DNA from: Alphaproteobacteria bacterium
GTDB taxonomy: Bacteria; Pseudomonadota; Alphaproteobacteria; Sphingomonadales; Sphingomonadaceae
Reading direction: 5' to 3'
Length of the DNA stretch: 5,641 nucleotides
Assembly (NCBI GenBank): GCA_028293055.1
Contig: JAQGLD010000298.1
Span: forward strand, 1 to 5,641
Shown here: positions 1 to 5,641 of the stretch, one piece after another
Numbering within the stretch: the stretch's first letter is position 1
Layout of the letters: every line of letters starts with the position of its first letter
Position numbers and translations under genes: made by a program
Notes under the pieces: model-generated
Told to the model about the DNA's origin: nothing
The model's input: only the letters and a program-made list of their open reading frames with translations
Database searches by the model: none

Positions 1-87
1 ATCGTCGTGGCCGCGCCGACCGCGGCGCCGGAGGCGCAGGCATCGGTCGGGTGGGCACGGCAACTCATCTCAGACCATCTCCGGCTC

Positions 88-102
88 CGGCCCGTCGGGC
101 CG
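88..102. repeat. Short perfect hairpin, CGGCCC-GTC-GGGCCG
   Basis: A perfect 6-bp GC-only stem (88-93 with 97-102) closes a 3-base loop. Read rightward it is followed by CTTTGC, which is too weak a T-run for a convincing intrinsic terminator. Read leftward it would lie in the leader of a gene starting near base 68, if such a gene exists. Its function is unknown, and a stem this short can arise by chance in GC-rich DNA. Confidence 0.35.
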
Positions 103-211
103 CTTTGCAACAAATTGGATCCCATAAATGCATGGGCTGGACCCTCCGCGTCAACCGCAAATCGGCTCAGGCGACAAAAACCGGTCCGCAAGTGCTTCGC
201 TCGCCACAGCA

Positions 212-237
212 ATCCCGCTTTGCGAGTCGCTCGGGAT
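212..237 (-). terminator. Possible terminator hairpin just after proA
   Basis: ATCCCG at 212-217 pairs with CGGGAT at 232-237. Inside, GCG (222-224) can pair with CGC (228-230), giving a bulged stem that starts 4 bases beyond the proA stop codon. Position and symmetry suit transcript ending or 3'-end protection of the comF-proB-proA message. However, no T-run follows directly on the minus strand. The nearest is TTTTT at 179-175, over 30 bases further on. The terminator call is therefore tentative. Confidence 0.3.
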
Positions 238-241
238 ACAA

Positions 242-1456
242 TCAGGGCCTGATCTGTCCTGAGCCCCGGACGACATAGTGAAAGCTGGTGAGCTGCTCCG
301 GCCCGACCGGACCGCGCGCATGGAGCTTGCCGGTGGCGATCCCGATCTCGGCGCCGAAGCCGAACTCGCCGCCGTCGGCAAACTGGGTGGAAGCGTTCCA
401 GATCACGATCGCGCTGTCGACCCGGGCGAGGAAATCCTCGGCGACCAGCGGGTCCGCGGCGATGATCGCCTCGGTATGGCCGGTGCCGTAGCGCTCGATA
501 TGGGCGATCGCCGAATCGAGCCCGGCGACGGTGCGCACCGCCAGCACCGGGGCGAGATATTCGGTCGTCCAATCGGATTCCTGCGCGGCCTTCATCGGCG
601 CGTAGAGCCGGCTCTCGGCATCGCCGCGAAGCTCGCAGCCATCGAGCGCGCGAGCGATTTGCGGAAGAAGCTCGGGCGCGGCGGCGCGGTCGATCAGCAA
701 GGTCTCGGTGGCGCCGCAGATCGTCACTCGGCGAAGCTTGGCGTTGCGGACGATCGAAACCGCCATATCCGGATCCGCCGAGGAATGGACATAGGTGTGG
801 CAGACGCCTTCGAGATGGCCGAGGGTCGCCACCCGGGCCTCGCGCCCGACCCGCTCGACCAGGCTCTTGCCGCCGCGCGGAATGATCAGATCGATGGTTC
901 CGCTCAGGCCTTCGAGAAGGAGGCCGACCGCCTCGCGATCCTCGACCGGGACCAGCTGGACGGTATCGTGCGGCAGCCCGGCTTCCTCCAGCCCGGCAGC
1001 GACCGCCTCGTGGATCGCGGTCGAGCTGTTCAGAGCCTCCGAGCCGGAGCGCAGGATCACGGCATTGCCCGAGCGAACGCAGATCGCAGCGGCGTCCGCG
1101 GTGACGTTGGGCCGGCTTTCGTAGATCATCCCGATCACCCCGATCGGAGTGCGCACCCGCGCGATTTCGAGACCGTTCGGGCGGGTCCAGCGGTCCATTT
1201 CGGCGCCGACCGGGTCGGGAAGCAAGGCCACCTCGTCGATCGAGCGGGCCATTGCCTCGATTCTTCCTGTATCGAGGCGAAGACGATCGACGAGGCCGGT
1301 CGCGCCAGCGAGGTCCAGCGCGTTCGCAGCGAGGATCTCGGGCGCGTGGGCTCGGATCTGGCGGGCCATCGCGGCGATCGCCGCGGTTCGAGTTTCGGCG
1401 GAGCTGTTGCGCAGGGCATGCGCAGCCTCGCGCGCCGCCCGGCCCATCGCCTCCAT
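242..1456 (-). CDS. proA: Gamma-glutamyl phosphate reductase ProA
   Basis: Cytosolic enzyme of proline biosynthesis. It reduces gamma-glutamyl phosphate to glutamate-5-semialdehyde with NADPH, after which the product cyclises to pyrroline-5-carboxylate. The 404 residues match the family length (about 415). Visible landmarks are the PIGVIGMIYESRPNVTADAA block (104-123), the SGNAVILRSGSEA nucleotide-binding segment (129-141), IIPRGGKSLV (191-200), GHLEGVCHTYV (213-223), the ICGATETLL motif with the presumed catalytic Cys247, and the conserved C-terminal STQFADGGEFGFGAEIG / TGKLHARGPVGPEQLTS region (356-391). I chose the ATG at 1456 because AGGA lies at 1465-1462, 5 bases upstream. An in-frame GTG at 1474 would overlap the proB stop as GTGA and add 6 residues, but it has no ribosome binding site. 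The frame stays open much further upstream, but that part lies inside proB and is an overlap artefact. The gene is the last of the likely comF-proB-proA operon, 14 bases after proB. Confidence 0.96.
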   Translation of the reverse strand: MEAMGRAAREAAHALRNSSAETRTAAIAAMARQIRAHAPEILAANALDLAGATGLVDRLRLDTGRIEAMARSIDEVALLPDPVGAEMDRWTRPNGLEIARVRTPIGVIGMIYESRPNVTADAAAICVRSGNAVILRSGSEALNSSTAIHEAVAAGLEEAGLPHDTVQLVPVEDREAVGLLLEGLSGTIDLIIPRGGKSLVERVGREARVATLGHLEGVCHTYVHSSADPDMAVSIVRNAKLRRVTICGATETLLIDRAAAPELLPQIARALDGCELRGDAESRLYAPMKAAQESDWTTEYLAPVLAVRTVAGLDSAIAHIERYGTGHTEAIIAADPLVAEDFLARVDSAIVIWNASTQFADGGEFGFGAEIGIATGKLHARGPVGPEQLTSFHYVVRGSGQIRP

Positions 1457-1461
1457 TTCAG

Positions 1462-1465
1462 TCCT
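1462..1465 (-). promoter_or_regulatory. Ribosome binding site that decides the proA start
   Basis: On the minus strand AGGA is followed by CTGAA and then the ATG at 1456, a spacing of 5. It lies between the proB stop and this ATG, and it favours the ATG over the overlapping GTG at 1474. Confidence 0.6.
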
Positions 1466-1470
1466 GATCG

Positions 1471-2616
1471 TCACAGCAACACCAGATCGTTGCGGTGGAT
1501 GAGTTCGTCCGGCCCACGAAAGCCGAGCTTCTCCTCGATACGGTCGCTGCCGCAGCCGAGGATCGTCCTGATCTCGTCCGAGGCATAGGAGGTGATGCCG
1601 CGAGCGACCTCGCGGCCGGCGGGGTCGACCACCGAGAGGCAGGCGCCACGGTGGAAACGCCCCTCGATCTGCCTCGCACCGGCGGGAAGCAGGCTCTTGC
1701 CGGCCGAAAGCGCCTTCACCGCTCCGGCATCGATGGACAAGGTACCGGCCGGGGCAAGGGAGGCCGCGATCCACTGCTTATAGGCTCCCGCCGGCGATCC
1801 TCGCGCGGCGACCACCGTCGCCTGGGCTCCGCTCGAAAGTCGCGAAATCGGATTGGGATCGTGACCGCGGGCGATGATCGTGGCGCAGCCGAACGCCTGG
1901 GCGATCGAAGCCGCGGCGAGCTTGGTCCGCATCCCGCCAGTGCCGACGCCCGAAGCCGTCGCCCCTGCCGCGAATCCCTCGACCGAGACGATGTCGCTGA
2001 CATAGGGAATGTGGCGCGCCGCAGGATCGCGGCGGGGATCGGCGCTATAGAGTCCGTCCACATCCGAGAGCAGAATGAGCAGGTCGCTCTGGATCATCTG
2101 GGCGCAACGCGCCGACAGCCGATCATTGTCGCCGTAGCGAAGCTCCTCGGTGGCGACGCTGTCATTCTCGTTGATCACCGGAAGCGCGCCCTGGGCGAGC
2201 AGCACCTCGAGCGTCGCTCGGGCATTGAGCCAGCGCCGGCGCTGCTCGCTATCGTCGATGGTGAGCAGCAGCTGAGCGGTCGGCACTCGGTGGGGCGAGA
2301 GCGCCCGCTCCCAGGCCTGCATCAGCAAGGCCTGGCCCGCCGCGGCCGCGGCCTGCTTGTGATCGAGGCGCGGCGAGGCGCGCAGCCCGAGATGGCGGCG
2401 CCCGAGCGCAACCGCTCCGGAAGACACGACCAATACCTGCCTGCCCTGCCCGCGGAGCGCCGCAATGTCGTCGCCGACGCTGGCGAGCCAGTCACGGCGG
2501 ACATCCGATCCGTCCGGATCGATCAGCAGCGACGACCCGATCTTGAGCGTTACCCGGCGAGCGCCGGCGAGCAGCGCCGCCGCATCCTCCTCCAGCAATG
2601 TCGCGCGCTCTGCCAT
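1471..2616 (-). CDS. proB: Glutamate 5-kinase ProB with C-terminal PUA domain
   Basis: Cytosolic kinase that phosphorylates the gamma-carboxyl of glutamate with ATP, the committed step of proline synthesis. In characterised family members it is feedback-inhibited by proline. The 381 residues give an N-terminal amino-acid kinase domain (about 18-265) and a C-terminal PUA-like domain (about 288-368), the two-domain form seen in E. coli ProB (367 residues). Landmarks: VTLKIGSSLL (22-31, Lys25 as phosphate-binding lysine), VVSSGAVALG (63-72), VINENDSV (147-154), YGDNDRLSA (161-169), LLSDVDGLYSADPR (182-195) and GVGTGGMRTK (223-232). The start is the ATG 9 bases after the comF stop. Upstream, only a weak AGGT overlapping that stop resembles a ribosome binding site, so coupled translation from comF is plausible. 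The ~13-residue extension before the kinase core is mildly longer than in E. coli. The product feeds ProA, encoded directly downstream. Confidence 0.96.
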   Translation of the reverse strand: MAERATLLEEDAAALLAGARRVTLKIGSSLLIDPDGSDVRRDWLASVGDDIAALRGQGRQVLVVSSGAVALGRRHLGLRASPRLDHKQAAAAAGQALLMQAWERALSPHRVPTAQLLLTIDDSEQRRRWLNARATLEVLLAQGALPVINENDSVATEELRYGDNDRLSARCAQMIQSDLLILLSDVDGLYSADPRRDPAARHIPYVSDIVSVEGFAAGATASGVGTGGMRTKLAAASIAQAFGCATIIARGHDPNPISRLSSGAQATVVAARGSPAGAYKQWIAASLAPAGTLSIDAGAVKALSAGKSLLPAGARQIEGRFHRGACLSVVDPAGREVARGITSYASDEIRTILGCGSDRIEEKLGFRGPDELIHRNDLVLL

Positions 2617-2625
2617 CGGGCCGAC

Positions 2626-3450
2626 CTATGGCGTCGCGCCGCGCCGCACAATAGCGCCCTGCTCTGCACCGGCGACCACTCTTGCCCAGCAGATCACCCG
2701 GACTTCGGCGGCCCCGGCCCGCTTGAGCGCCCGCGCGCAGGCGTCGACGGTCGCGCCGCTGGTATAGACGTCGTCGACGAGGATGACCGTTTTTCCGGCG
2801 AGCGCCGGCCTGCCACCGCCGCGAACCGCGAAAGCCCCGCGCACCGCGAGCCAGCGCTCGCGCCGGCTCATTCCGCGCAGCGGCGGGGTCTGGCGGGTGC
2901 GGCGAAGCAGATCCACGTCGACTGCGATGCCGGAGCGACGCGAAAGCGCGATCGCGATCAGCGCCGCCTGATTGTAGCCCCGCTTCCAGATTCGCCAGCG
3001 ATGCAACGGGACCGGCACGAGCAGGATGGACTCCGTGCCGTCGCCGACGCCGGGGAGGTGGCGGGCCATGAATCGGGCGAGGGTCTCGGCGACTCCAGGC
3101 CGGCCGCCATATTTGAGCTTGAGCGCCACCTTGCGGGCGACCTCGCCATAGGCCACCGCCGCGCGCAGACGCTCGAAACGCGGCGGATCGGCGAGACAGG
3201 CTCCGCATTCGACCGTGTCGGCCGGGTTCCCATATTCGAACGGCAGGCCGCACCGCGCACAGCAGGGCTCGCCGAGCCAGACAAGGCTCTGCCAGCACTC
3301 GAGACAGAAGCTGTGCGGCTGTGAGACGATCAGGCCGCAGCCCGGGCAGCGCGGCGGCAAGGCGAAATCGACGAGCTGGCGCAAGGCCCATCCCGGCAGC
3401 GCCAGGCCCACCGAACGCACTCTCGCGATGACCGCCGCCCGCCCGGCCAT
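2626..3450 (-). CDS. comF: ComF-family protein (zinc-ribbon plus phosphoribosyltransferase-like domain)
   Basis: A ComF/GntX-type cytosolic protein of 274 residues. The N-terminal part has paired cysteines typical of the family's zinc-ribbon region: CPGC (35-38), CLEC (49-52), CARC (64-67) and CGAC (82-85). The C-terminal part is a type I phosphoribosyltransferase fold with LVPVPLHRWRIWKRGYNQA (144-162) and the PRPP-binding loop VILVDDVYTSGAT (222-234). In competent bacteria ComF is needed for DNA uptake and transformation, but family members also occur in species with no known competence, so the role here is open. No catalytic activity can be assigned from sequence. I chose the ATG at 3450, which has AGGAGG 3 bases upstream (tight spacing). 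An ATG at 3462 and a TTG at 3498 extend the frame but lack ribosome binding sites. It is the first gene of the likely comF-proB-proA unit and is divergent from the hydrolase gene. Confidence 0.9.
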   Translation of the reverse strand: MAGRAAVIARVRSVGLALPGWALRQLVDFALPPRCPGCGLIVSQPHSFCLECWQSLVWLGEPCCARCGLPFEYGNPADTVECGACLADPPRFERLRAAVAYGEVARKVALKLKYGGRPGVAETLARFMARHLPGVGDGTESILLVPVPLHRWRIWKRGYNQAALIAIALSRRSGIAVDVDLLRRTRQTPPLRGMSRRERWLAVRGAFAVRGGGRPALAGKTVILVDDVYTSGATVDACARALKRAGAAEVRVICWARVVAGAEQGAIVRRGATP

Positions 3451-3453
3451 ATC

Positions 3454-3459
3454 CCTCCT
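3454..3459 (-). promoter_or_regulatory. Ribosome binding site of comF
   Basis: AGGAGG on the minus strand is followed by GAT and the ATG at 3450. The match is strong but the spacing of 3-4 bases is short. It overlaps the first codons that would be read from the alternative ATG at 3462, which has no such site. Confidence 0.5.
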
Positions 3460-3523
3460 CATGTTGCGAATATCGATCGCAAATCCGCCGCAACCCAAGA
3501 ACGCTTCATCGTTCCTGCCAATG

Positions 3524-3558
3524 GCTTAAGCGGACTGAAACTATCCGAGTCTTATAGT
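3524..3558 (+). promoter_or_regulatory. Candidate promoter of the serine hydrolase gene
   Basis: TATAGT at 3553-3558 matches the -10 consensus in five of six positions. No good -35 hexamer sits 16-18 bases upstream. Instead an 8-base palindrome, GCTTAAGC (3524-3531), covers roughly -34 to -41, where an activator might bind. Transcription would start near 3565, giving a leader of about 77 bases. The same box reads TATAAG on the minus strand and could also serve comF, but again without a clear -35. This is an inference from motif match only. Confidence 0.35.
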
Positions 3559-3576
3559 GAACGCGAATGGTGAATT

Positions 3577-3615
3577 CGGCGCGCTGCCCGGTGGGGGACG
3601 GCGGTGAGCGCGCCG
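3577..3615 (+). repeat. Perfect 9-bp inverted repeat in the hydrolase leader
   Basis: CGGCGCGCT (3577-3585) is the exact reverse complement of AGCGCGCCG (3607-3615), with 21 bases between. It lies after the candidate -10 box and 15 bases before the GGAGG site. It could form a leader hairpin in the mRNA or be a two-fold operator. No T-run follows, so an intrinsic terminator is unlikely. Confidence 0.5.
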
Positions 3616-3630
3616 GCGTAGAGCGTTCGT

Positions 3631-3635
3631 GGAGG
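3631..3635 (+). promoter_or_regulatory. Ribosome binding site that decides the hydrolase start
   Basis: GGAGG is followed by 6 bases and then the GTG at 3642, which is ideal spacing. This places the start at a GTG rather than at the in-frame ATG 75 bases upstream, and makes the signal peptide N-terminal. Confidence 0.75.
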
Positions 3636-3641
3636 AATGTC

Positions 3642-4790
3642 GTGCTGTCCAATATTGCGAGGCTGGCGCTGATGCCGGCCCTTTTCTCCGTCGGCTTCGC
3701 GGTCGCCGACGCCGGAGCGATCACCCCGCGGCGGGCGCCTTCGCTCAGCTTCGCGCAGAATGTCTATGAAGCCCTGCCGCACAGCTACAATCCGCCCGAA
3801 CAATATGCCCATCGCGCGCTCGAGGCGCAGCTGCGCAGGATCGCCGAATCGTTCAACGGCGATATCGGCATCGCTGTCCAGGATGTCGAAAGCGGCTGGC
3901 ACACCGCCTATGACGGCGACACCTTCTTCCCGCAGCAGAGCGTCAGCAAATTCTGGGTGGCGCTGACCGCGCTGGACAAGGTCGACCGCGGTCAGCTCAG
4001 CCTGACCCGGCCGGTCACCCTGTTCAGGAGCGACATCACCCTGTTTCACCAGCCGATCGCAGCCCAGATCGGCGCCAGCGGCTACACGTCCAATGTCGGC
4101 GAGCTGATGTTCCGGGCGCTGACCCAGAGCGACAACACGTGCAACGACGCGGTGCTGTGGCGCATCGGCGGCCCCGATGCCGTCCGCGCCTTCCTCCGTG
4201 CCAAGGGGATAAGCGGAATTCGCTTCGGCCCCGGCGAGCGGATGCTGCAAAGCGCGATCGCCGGGATCCAGTGGAAGCAATCCTATGCCGGCGGCGGCGG
4301 CTTCTACGCCGCGCGTGACCGGCTGCCGCATTCGGTGCGCCAGGCGGCATTCGAGCGCTACATCGCCAACCCGATGGATGGCGCGACTCCGAACGGAATC
4401 GTCGAGGCGCTGTCGCGGCTGAAGCGCGGCGAGCTGCTCTCGCCGGAATCGACCCAGCGCCTGCTGTCGATCATGTCGAACACCAAGACCGGAAAGCTTC
4501 GGCTCAAGGGCGGCCTTCAGCCGGGTTGGCGCCTGTCGCACAAGACCGGCACCGGCCAGGTCCTTGGCAGCGTCCAGGCCGGTTATAACGATATCGGCGT
4601 GATCACCGCACCGGACGGCCATTCCTACGCGCTGGCGGTGATGATCCGCCGCACATCGGCGCCGCTCAACCAGCGCATGCAGGCGATGCAGAATGCGGTC
4701 CGCGCGGTCATCTCCTACCACGAGCAGGTGGCGAACGGCGGGAGCTATACGACCGGCTATCGCGGCGGCTCCCGAAGCGGGCGACGCTAA
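3642..4790 (+). CDS. Exported class A beta-lactamase-type serine hydrolase
   Basis: Probable periplasmic serine beta-lactamase or closely related hydrolase of 382 residues from the GTG start. Residues 1-24 form a signal peptide: a short N-terminus with Arg7, a hydrophobic core (LALMPALFSVGFAVA) and a likely cut after ADA. Class A active-site motifs are all present: Ser100-Val-Ser-Lys103 (SxxK), Ser163-Asp-Asn (SDN), Glu199 in ERMLQ (the Glu166 position of TEM numbering) and Lys301-Thr-Gly. The 36-residue spacing from SDN to Glu equals that of TEM-type enzymes, and SDNT...IGGP...AFL aligns well. Two oddities stand out. The fifth residue of the Glu motif is Gln203 instead of the usual Asn170, and about 34 extra residues lie between Glu199 and KTG, including an AGGGGF stretch (216-221). 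The tail is basic and Gly-rich (GYRGGSRSGRR). True lactam hydrolysis is likely but unproven; it could instead act on cell-wall peptides or esters. No ampR-like regulator gene is visible in the window. It is divergent from comF and converges on the paaE-like gene. Confidence 0.88.
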   Translation: MLSNIARLALMPALFSVGFAVADAGAITPRRAPSLSFAQNVYEALPHSYNPPEQYAHRALEAQLRRIAESFNGDIGIAVQDVESGWHTAYDGDTFFPQQSVSKFWVALTALDKVDRGQLSLTRPVTLFRSDITLFHQPIAAQIGASGYTSNVGELMFRALTQSDNTCNDAVLWRIGGPDAVRAFLRAKGISGIRFGPGERMLQSAIAGIQWKQSYAGGGGFYAARDRLPHSVRQAAFERYIANPMDGATPNGIVEALSRLKRGELLSPESTQRLLSIMSNTKTGKLRLKGGLQPGWRLSHKTGTGQVLGSVQAGYNDIGVITAPDGHSYALAVMIRRTSAPLNQRMQAMQNAVRAVISYHEQVANGGSYTTGYRGGSRSGRR

Positions 4791-4806
4791 CCCCCTCAGG
4801 CGTCGT
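4781..4806. terminator. Inverted repeat spanning both convergent stop codons
   Basis: CGACGC (4782-4787) pairs with GCGTCG (4800-4805), and a G-T wobble (4781 with 4806) extends the stem to 7. The 12-base loop holds the TAA of the hydrolase gene (4788-4790) and the TGA of the paaE-like gene (4798-4796). It could act as a two-way transcript end for the convergent genes, but neither strand has a T-run after the stem, so terminator function is only an inference. Confidence 0.35.
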
Positions 4807-5641
4807 AGTCGACCTCGAGTCCCTCGCCGATCGGGACCGACTGGCAGGTCAGGATATAGCCCGCCGCGACCTCCTCGTCGGTAAGGCCGTAGCGCGCCGC
4901 CATCTCCGCAGCGCCCGAGACGATCCTGGCCCGGCAGGTCGCGCAGACTCCGGCCTTGCAGGCGAACGGCGCAGGGAGCCCGGCGAGCCGGGCGCTGTCG
5001 AGAATATTGCCCGCGCCGGAATCGAACGGCACCCGCCGCTTGCGCCCATCGAGCGTGACCAGCATCGTCAGGCCCTGCGCCCGGCTCTGCAGCGCCTCCA
5101 TTTCCGCTACGAGCGCGGCGGAGGGCCGGTCCGCTGTGAAGCGTTCGAGATGGATCCGGTCCTTGCCAACTCCGGCGTCGGCAAGCGCGGCCTCGGCGGC
5201 ATCCATCATCGGCCCCGGCCCGCAGATGAAGAAGGCTGCGACCCCGGCCGGCTCGATCAGCTGCTCGAGTACCTCGCCACATTTCGAGCGGTCGAGCATC
5301 CCGTTGAACAATTCGATATCCTCCGATTCCTCGGCAAGGAAATGATGGACCTCCAGCCGATCCATGAATCGGTTTTTCAGCCGCGCCAGCGCTTCGAGGA
5401 AGATCACCGACTGGCTGTCGCGATTGCCGTAGAACAAGGTGAAGCGGCTCTCCGGCTCCTCGATCAGCGCGGTGCTGAGCAAGGAGATCACCGGAGTGAT
5501 TCCGGAACCGCCGGCGAATGCGACATAATGGTTGGCCGCGCCGGGCACGAATTCCCAGGTGAAGCTGCCGTGCGGCGGCATGACGTCGATCGCGTCGCCG
5601 GGCTTGAGCTTGTCGTTGACCCAGTTGGAGAAGATCCCGCC
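4796..5641 (-). CDS. paaE: PaaE-like phenylacetyl-CoA epoxidase reductase subunit (N-terminus outside window)
   Basis: The C-terminal 281 residues of an FAD/NAD(P)H oxidoreductase with a 2Fe-2S domain. The frame runs off the right edge, and by family length (about 355-360) some 75-80 N-terminal residues are missing. In the visible part, GGIFSNWVNDKL then GDAIDVMPPHG ends the FAD-binding barrel. FAGGSGITP (fragment residues 42-50) and FICGPGPMM (138-146) are the nucleotide-binding motifs. A plant-type ferredoxin domain follows, with Cys228, Cys233, Cys236 and Cys266 in CX4CX2CX29C. The AGVCATCRARI...EMAARYGLTDEEVAAGYILTCQ region and the acidic end (VDYDA) resemble PaaE closely. PaaE passes electrons from NADPH to the di-iron PaaABC(D) epoxidase, which opens aerobic phenylacetate degradation; this is family knowledge. 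As paaE is usually the last gene of paaABCDE, the rest should lie beyond base 5641. A reductase of another ring oxygenase is the main alternative. Confidence 0.85.
   Translation of the reverse strand, partial: GGIFSNWVNDKLKPGDAIDVMPPHGSFTWEFVPGAANHYVAFAGGSGITPVISLLSTALIEEPESRFTLFYGNRDSQSVIFLEALARLKNRFMDRLEVHHFLAEESEDIELFNGMLDRSKCGEVLEQLIEPAGVAAFFICGPGPMMDAAEAALADAGVGKDRIHLERFTADRPSAALVAEMEALQSRAQGLTMLVTLDGRKRRVPFDSGAGNILDSARLAGLPAPFACKAGVCATCRARIVSGAAEMAARYGLTDEEVAAGYILTCQSVPIGEGLEVDYDA

Larger units (their letters stand above)
1..241. other. Unassigned region downstream of proA, with possible edge of a leftward gene
   Basis: I see no confident gene here. Bases at every third position (3, 6, 9 and so on) are almost all G or C up to about base 54, then this decays, so the first ~50-70 bases may be coding. 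One reading is a leftward gene starting at the ATG at 68-66 (beginning MSCRAHPTDACASG) and leaving the window. The other is a rightward open frame through the same bases. The centre (about 103-180) is more AT-rich and looks intergenic. A TTGACG box lies at 154-149 on the minus strand and could be a -35 element for a leftward gene, but no good -10 box follows it. In many alphaproteobacteria nadD follows proA, which would fit a leftward gene, but the visible residues are too few to recognise it. Confidence 0.35.

Noticed and set aside
121..136. CCCAT/ATGGG hairpin with a 6-base loop
   Set aside because: A 5-bp stem with no T-run and no link to a gene end; easily a chance match.
278..1588. A 436-codon open frame on the plus strand, antisense to proA and the end of proB
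   Set aside because: Its frame mirrors the codon positions of the real genes, as is common in high-GC DNA. The product is an Arg/Asp/Gly-rich mixture with no motif, while the opposite strand encodes unmistakable ProA.
1457..1774. N-terminal extension of ProA by over 100 residues
   Set aside because: The extension overlaps the conserved PUA domain of ProB and shows no ProA homology. ProA of normal length starts at 1456.
1495..3324. A 609-codon open frame on the plus strand, antisense to proB and comF
   Set aside because: It spans two genes and an intergenic gap on the other strand, is very rich in Arg, Ala and Asp, and has no recognisable domain. It is a high-GC shadow.
3499..3514. LexA-type SOS box upstream of comF
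   Set aside because: GAACG-N6-CGTTC does not match the direct-repeat GTTC-N7-GTTC form expected in alphaproteobacteria, nor the spacing of the Bacillus or E. coli boxes.
3552..5282. A 576-codon open frame on the minus strand across the hydrolase gene and into paaE
   Set aside because: It crosses a convergent gene boundary, is out of frame with PaaE, and shows no domain.
1..5641. CRISPR array, tRNA or rRNA gene, insertion sequence or attachment site
   Set aside because: No spaced direct repeats, no tRNA-like cloverleaf segments, no transposase-like reading frame and no terminal inverted repeats were seen on reading through the window.

Overview
This is a high-GC bacterial chromosome window with a strong G/C preference at third codon positions. 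It reads most like an alphaproteobacterium, probably of the Sphingomonadales. That guess rests on protein style and gene content (a ComF-family protein, proBA, a PaaE-type reductase) and was not tested by any search.

Layout. Bases 1-241 hold no gene I can identify. They contain two hairpin-forming repeats, and possibly the first few codons of a leftward gene at the extreme left edge. Bases 242-3450 carry three leftward genes packed as one likely operon. In transcription order they are a ComF-family phosphoribosyltransferase-like protein (3450-2626), glutamate 5-kinase ProB (2616-1471) and gamma-glutamyl phosphate reductase ProA (1456-242), with gaps of 9 and 14 bases. Bases 3451-3641 are a divergent control region with a TATAGT -10-like box, a perfect 9-bp inverted repeat in the presumed leader, and a clean GGAGG ribosome binding site. 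Bases 3642-4790 encode, rightward, an exported class A beta-lactamase-type serine hydrolase with all active-site motifs. Bases 4796-5641 carry a leftward gene, cut by the window end, for a PaaE-like flavin/2Fe-2S oxidoreductase. The hydrolase and PaaE genes converge, and their stop codons are separated by only 5 bases.

How the genes work together. ProB and ProA catalyse the first two steps from glutamate to proline, and their adjacency is a functional pairing. ComF in the same transcription unit has no obvious metabolic link to proline. The hydrolase is a separate, periplasmic function. The PaaE-like protein is normally the electron-transfer subunit of the phenylacetyl-CoA epoxidase, so further phenylacetate catabolism genes are expected just beyond the right edge.

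I found no clearly new multi-gene system. The points most worth a second look are the enlarged omega-loop region and the Glu-x-x-Leu-Gln motif of the hydrolase, the inverted repeat in its leader, and the repeat that places both convergent stop codons in one hairpin loop. No tRNA, rRNA, insertion sequence or CRISPR array is visible.
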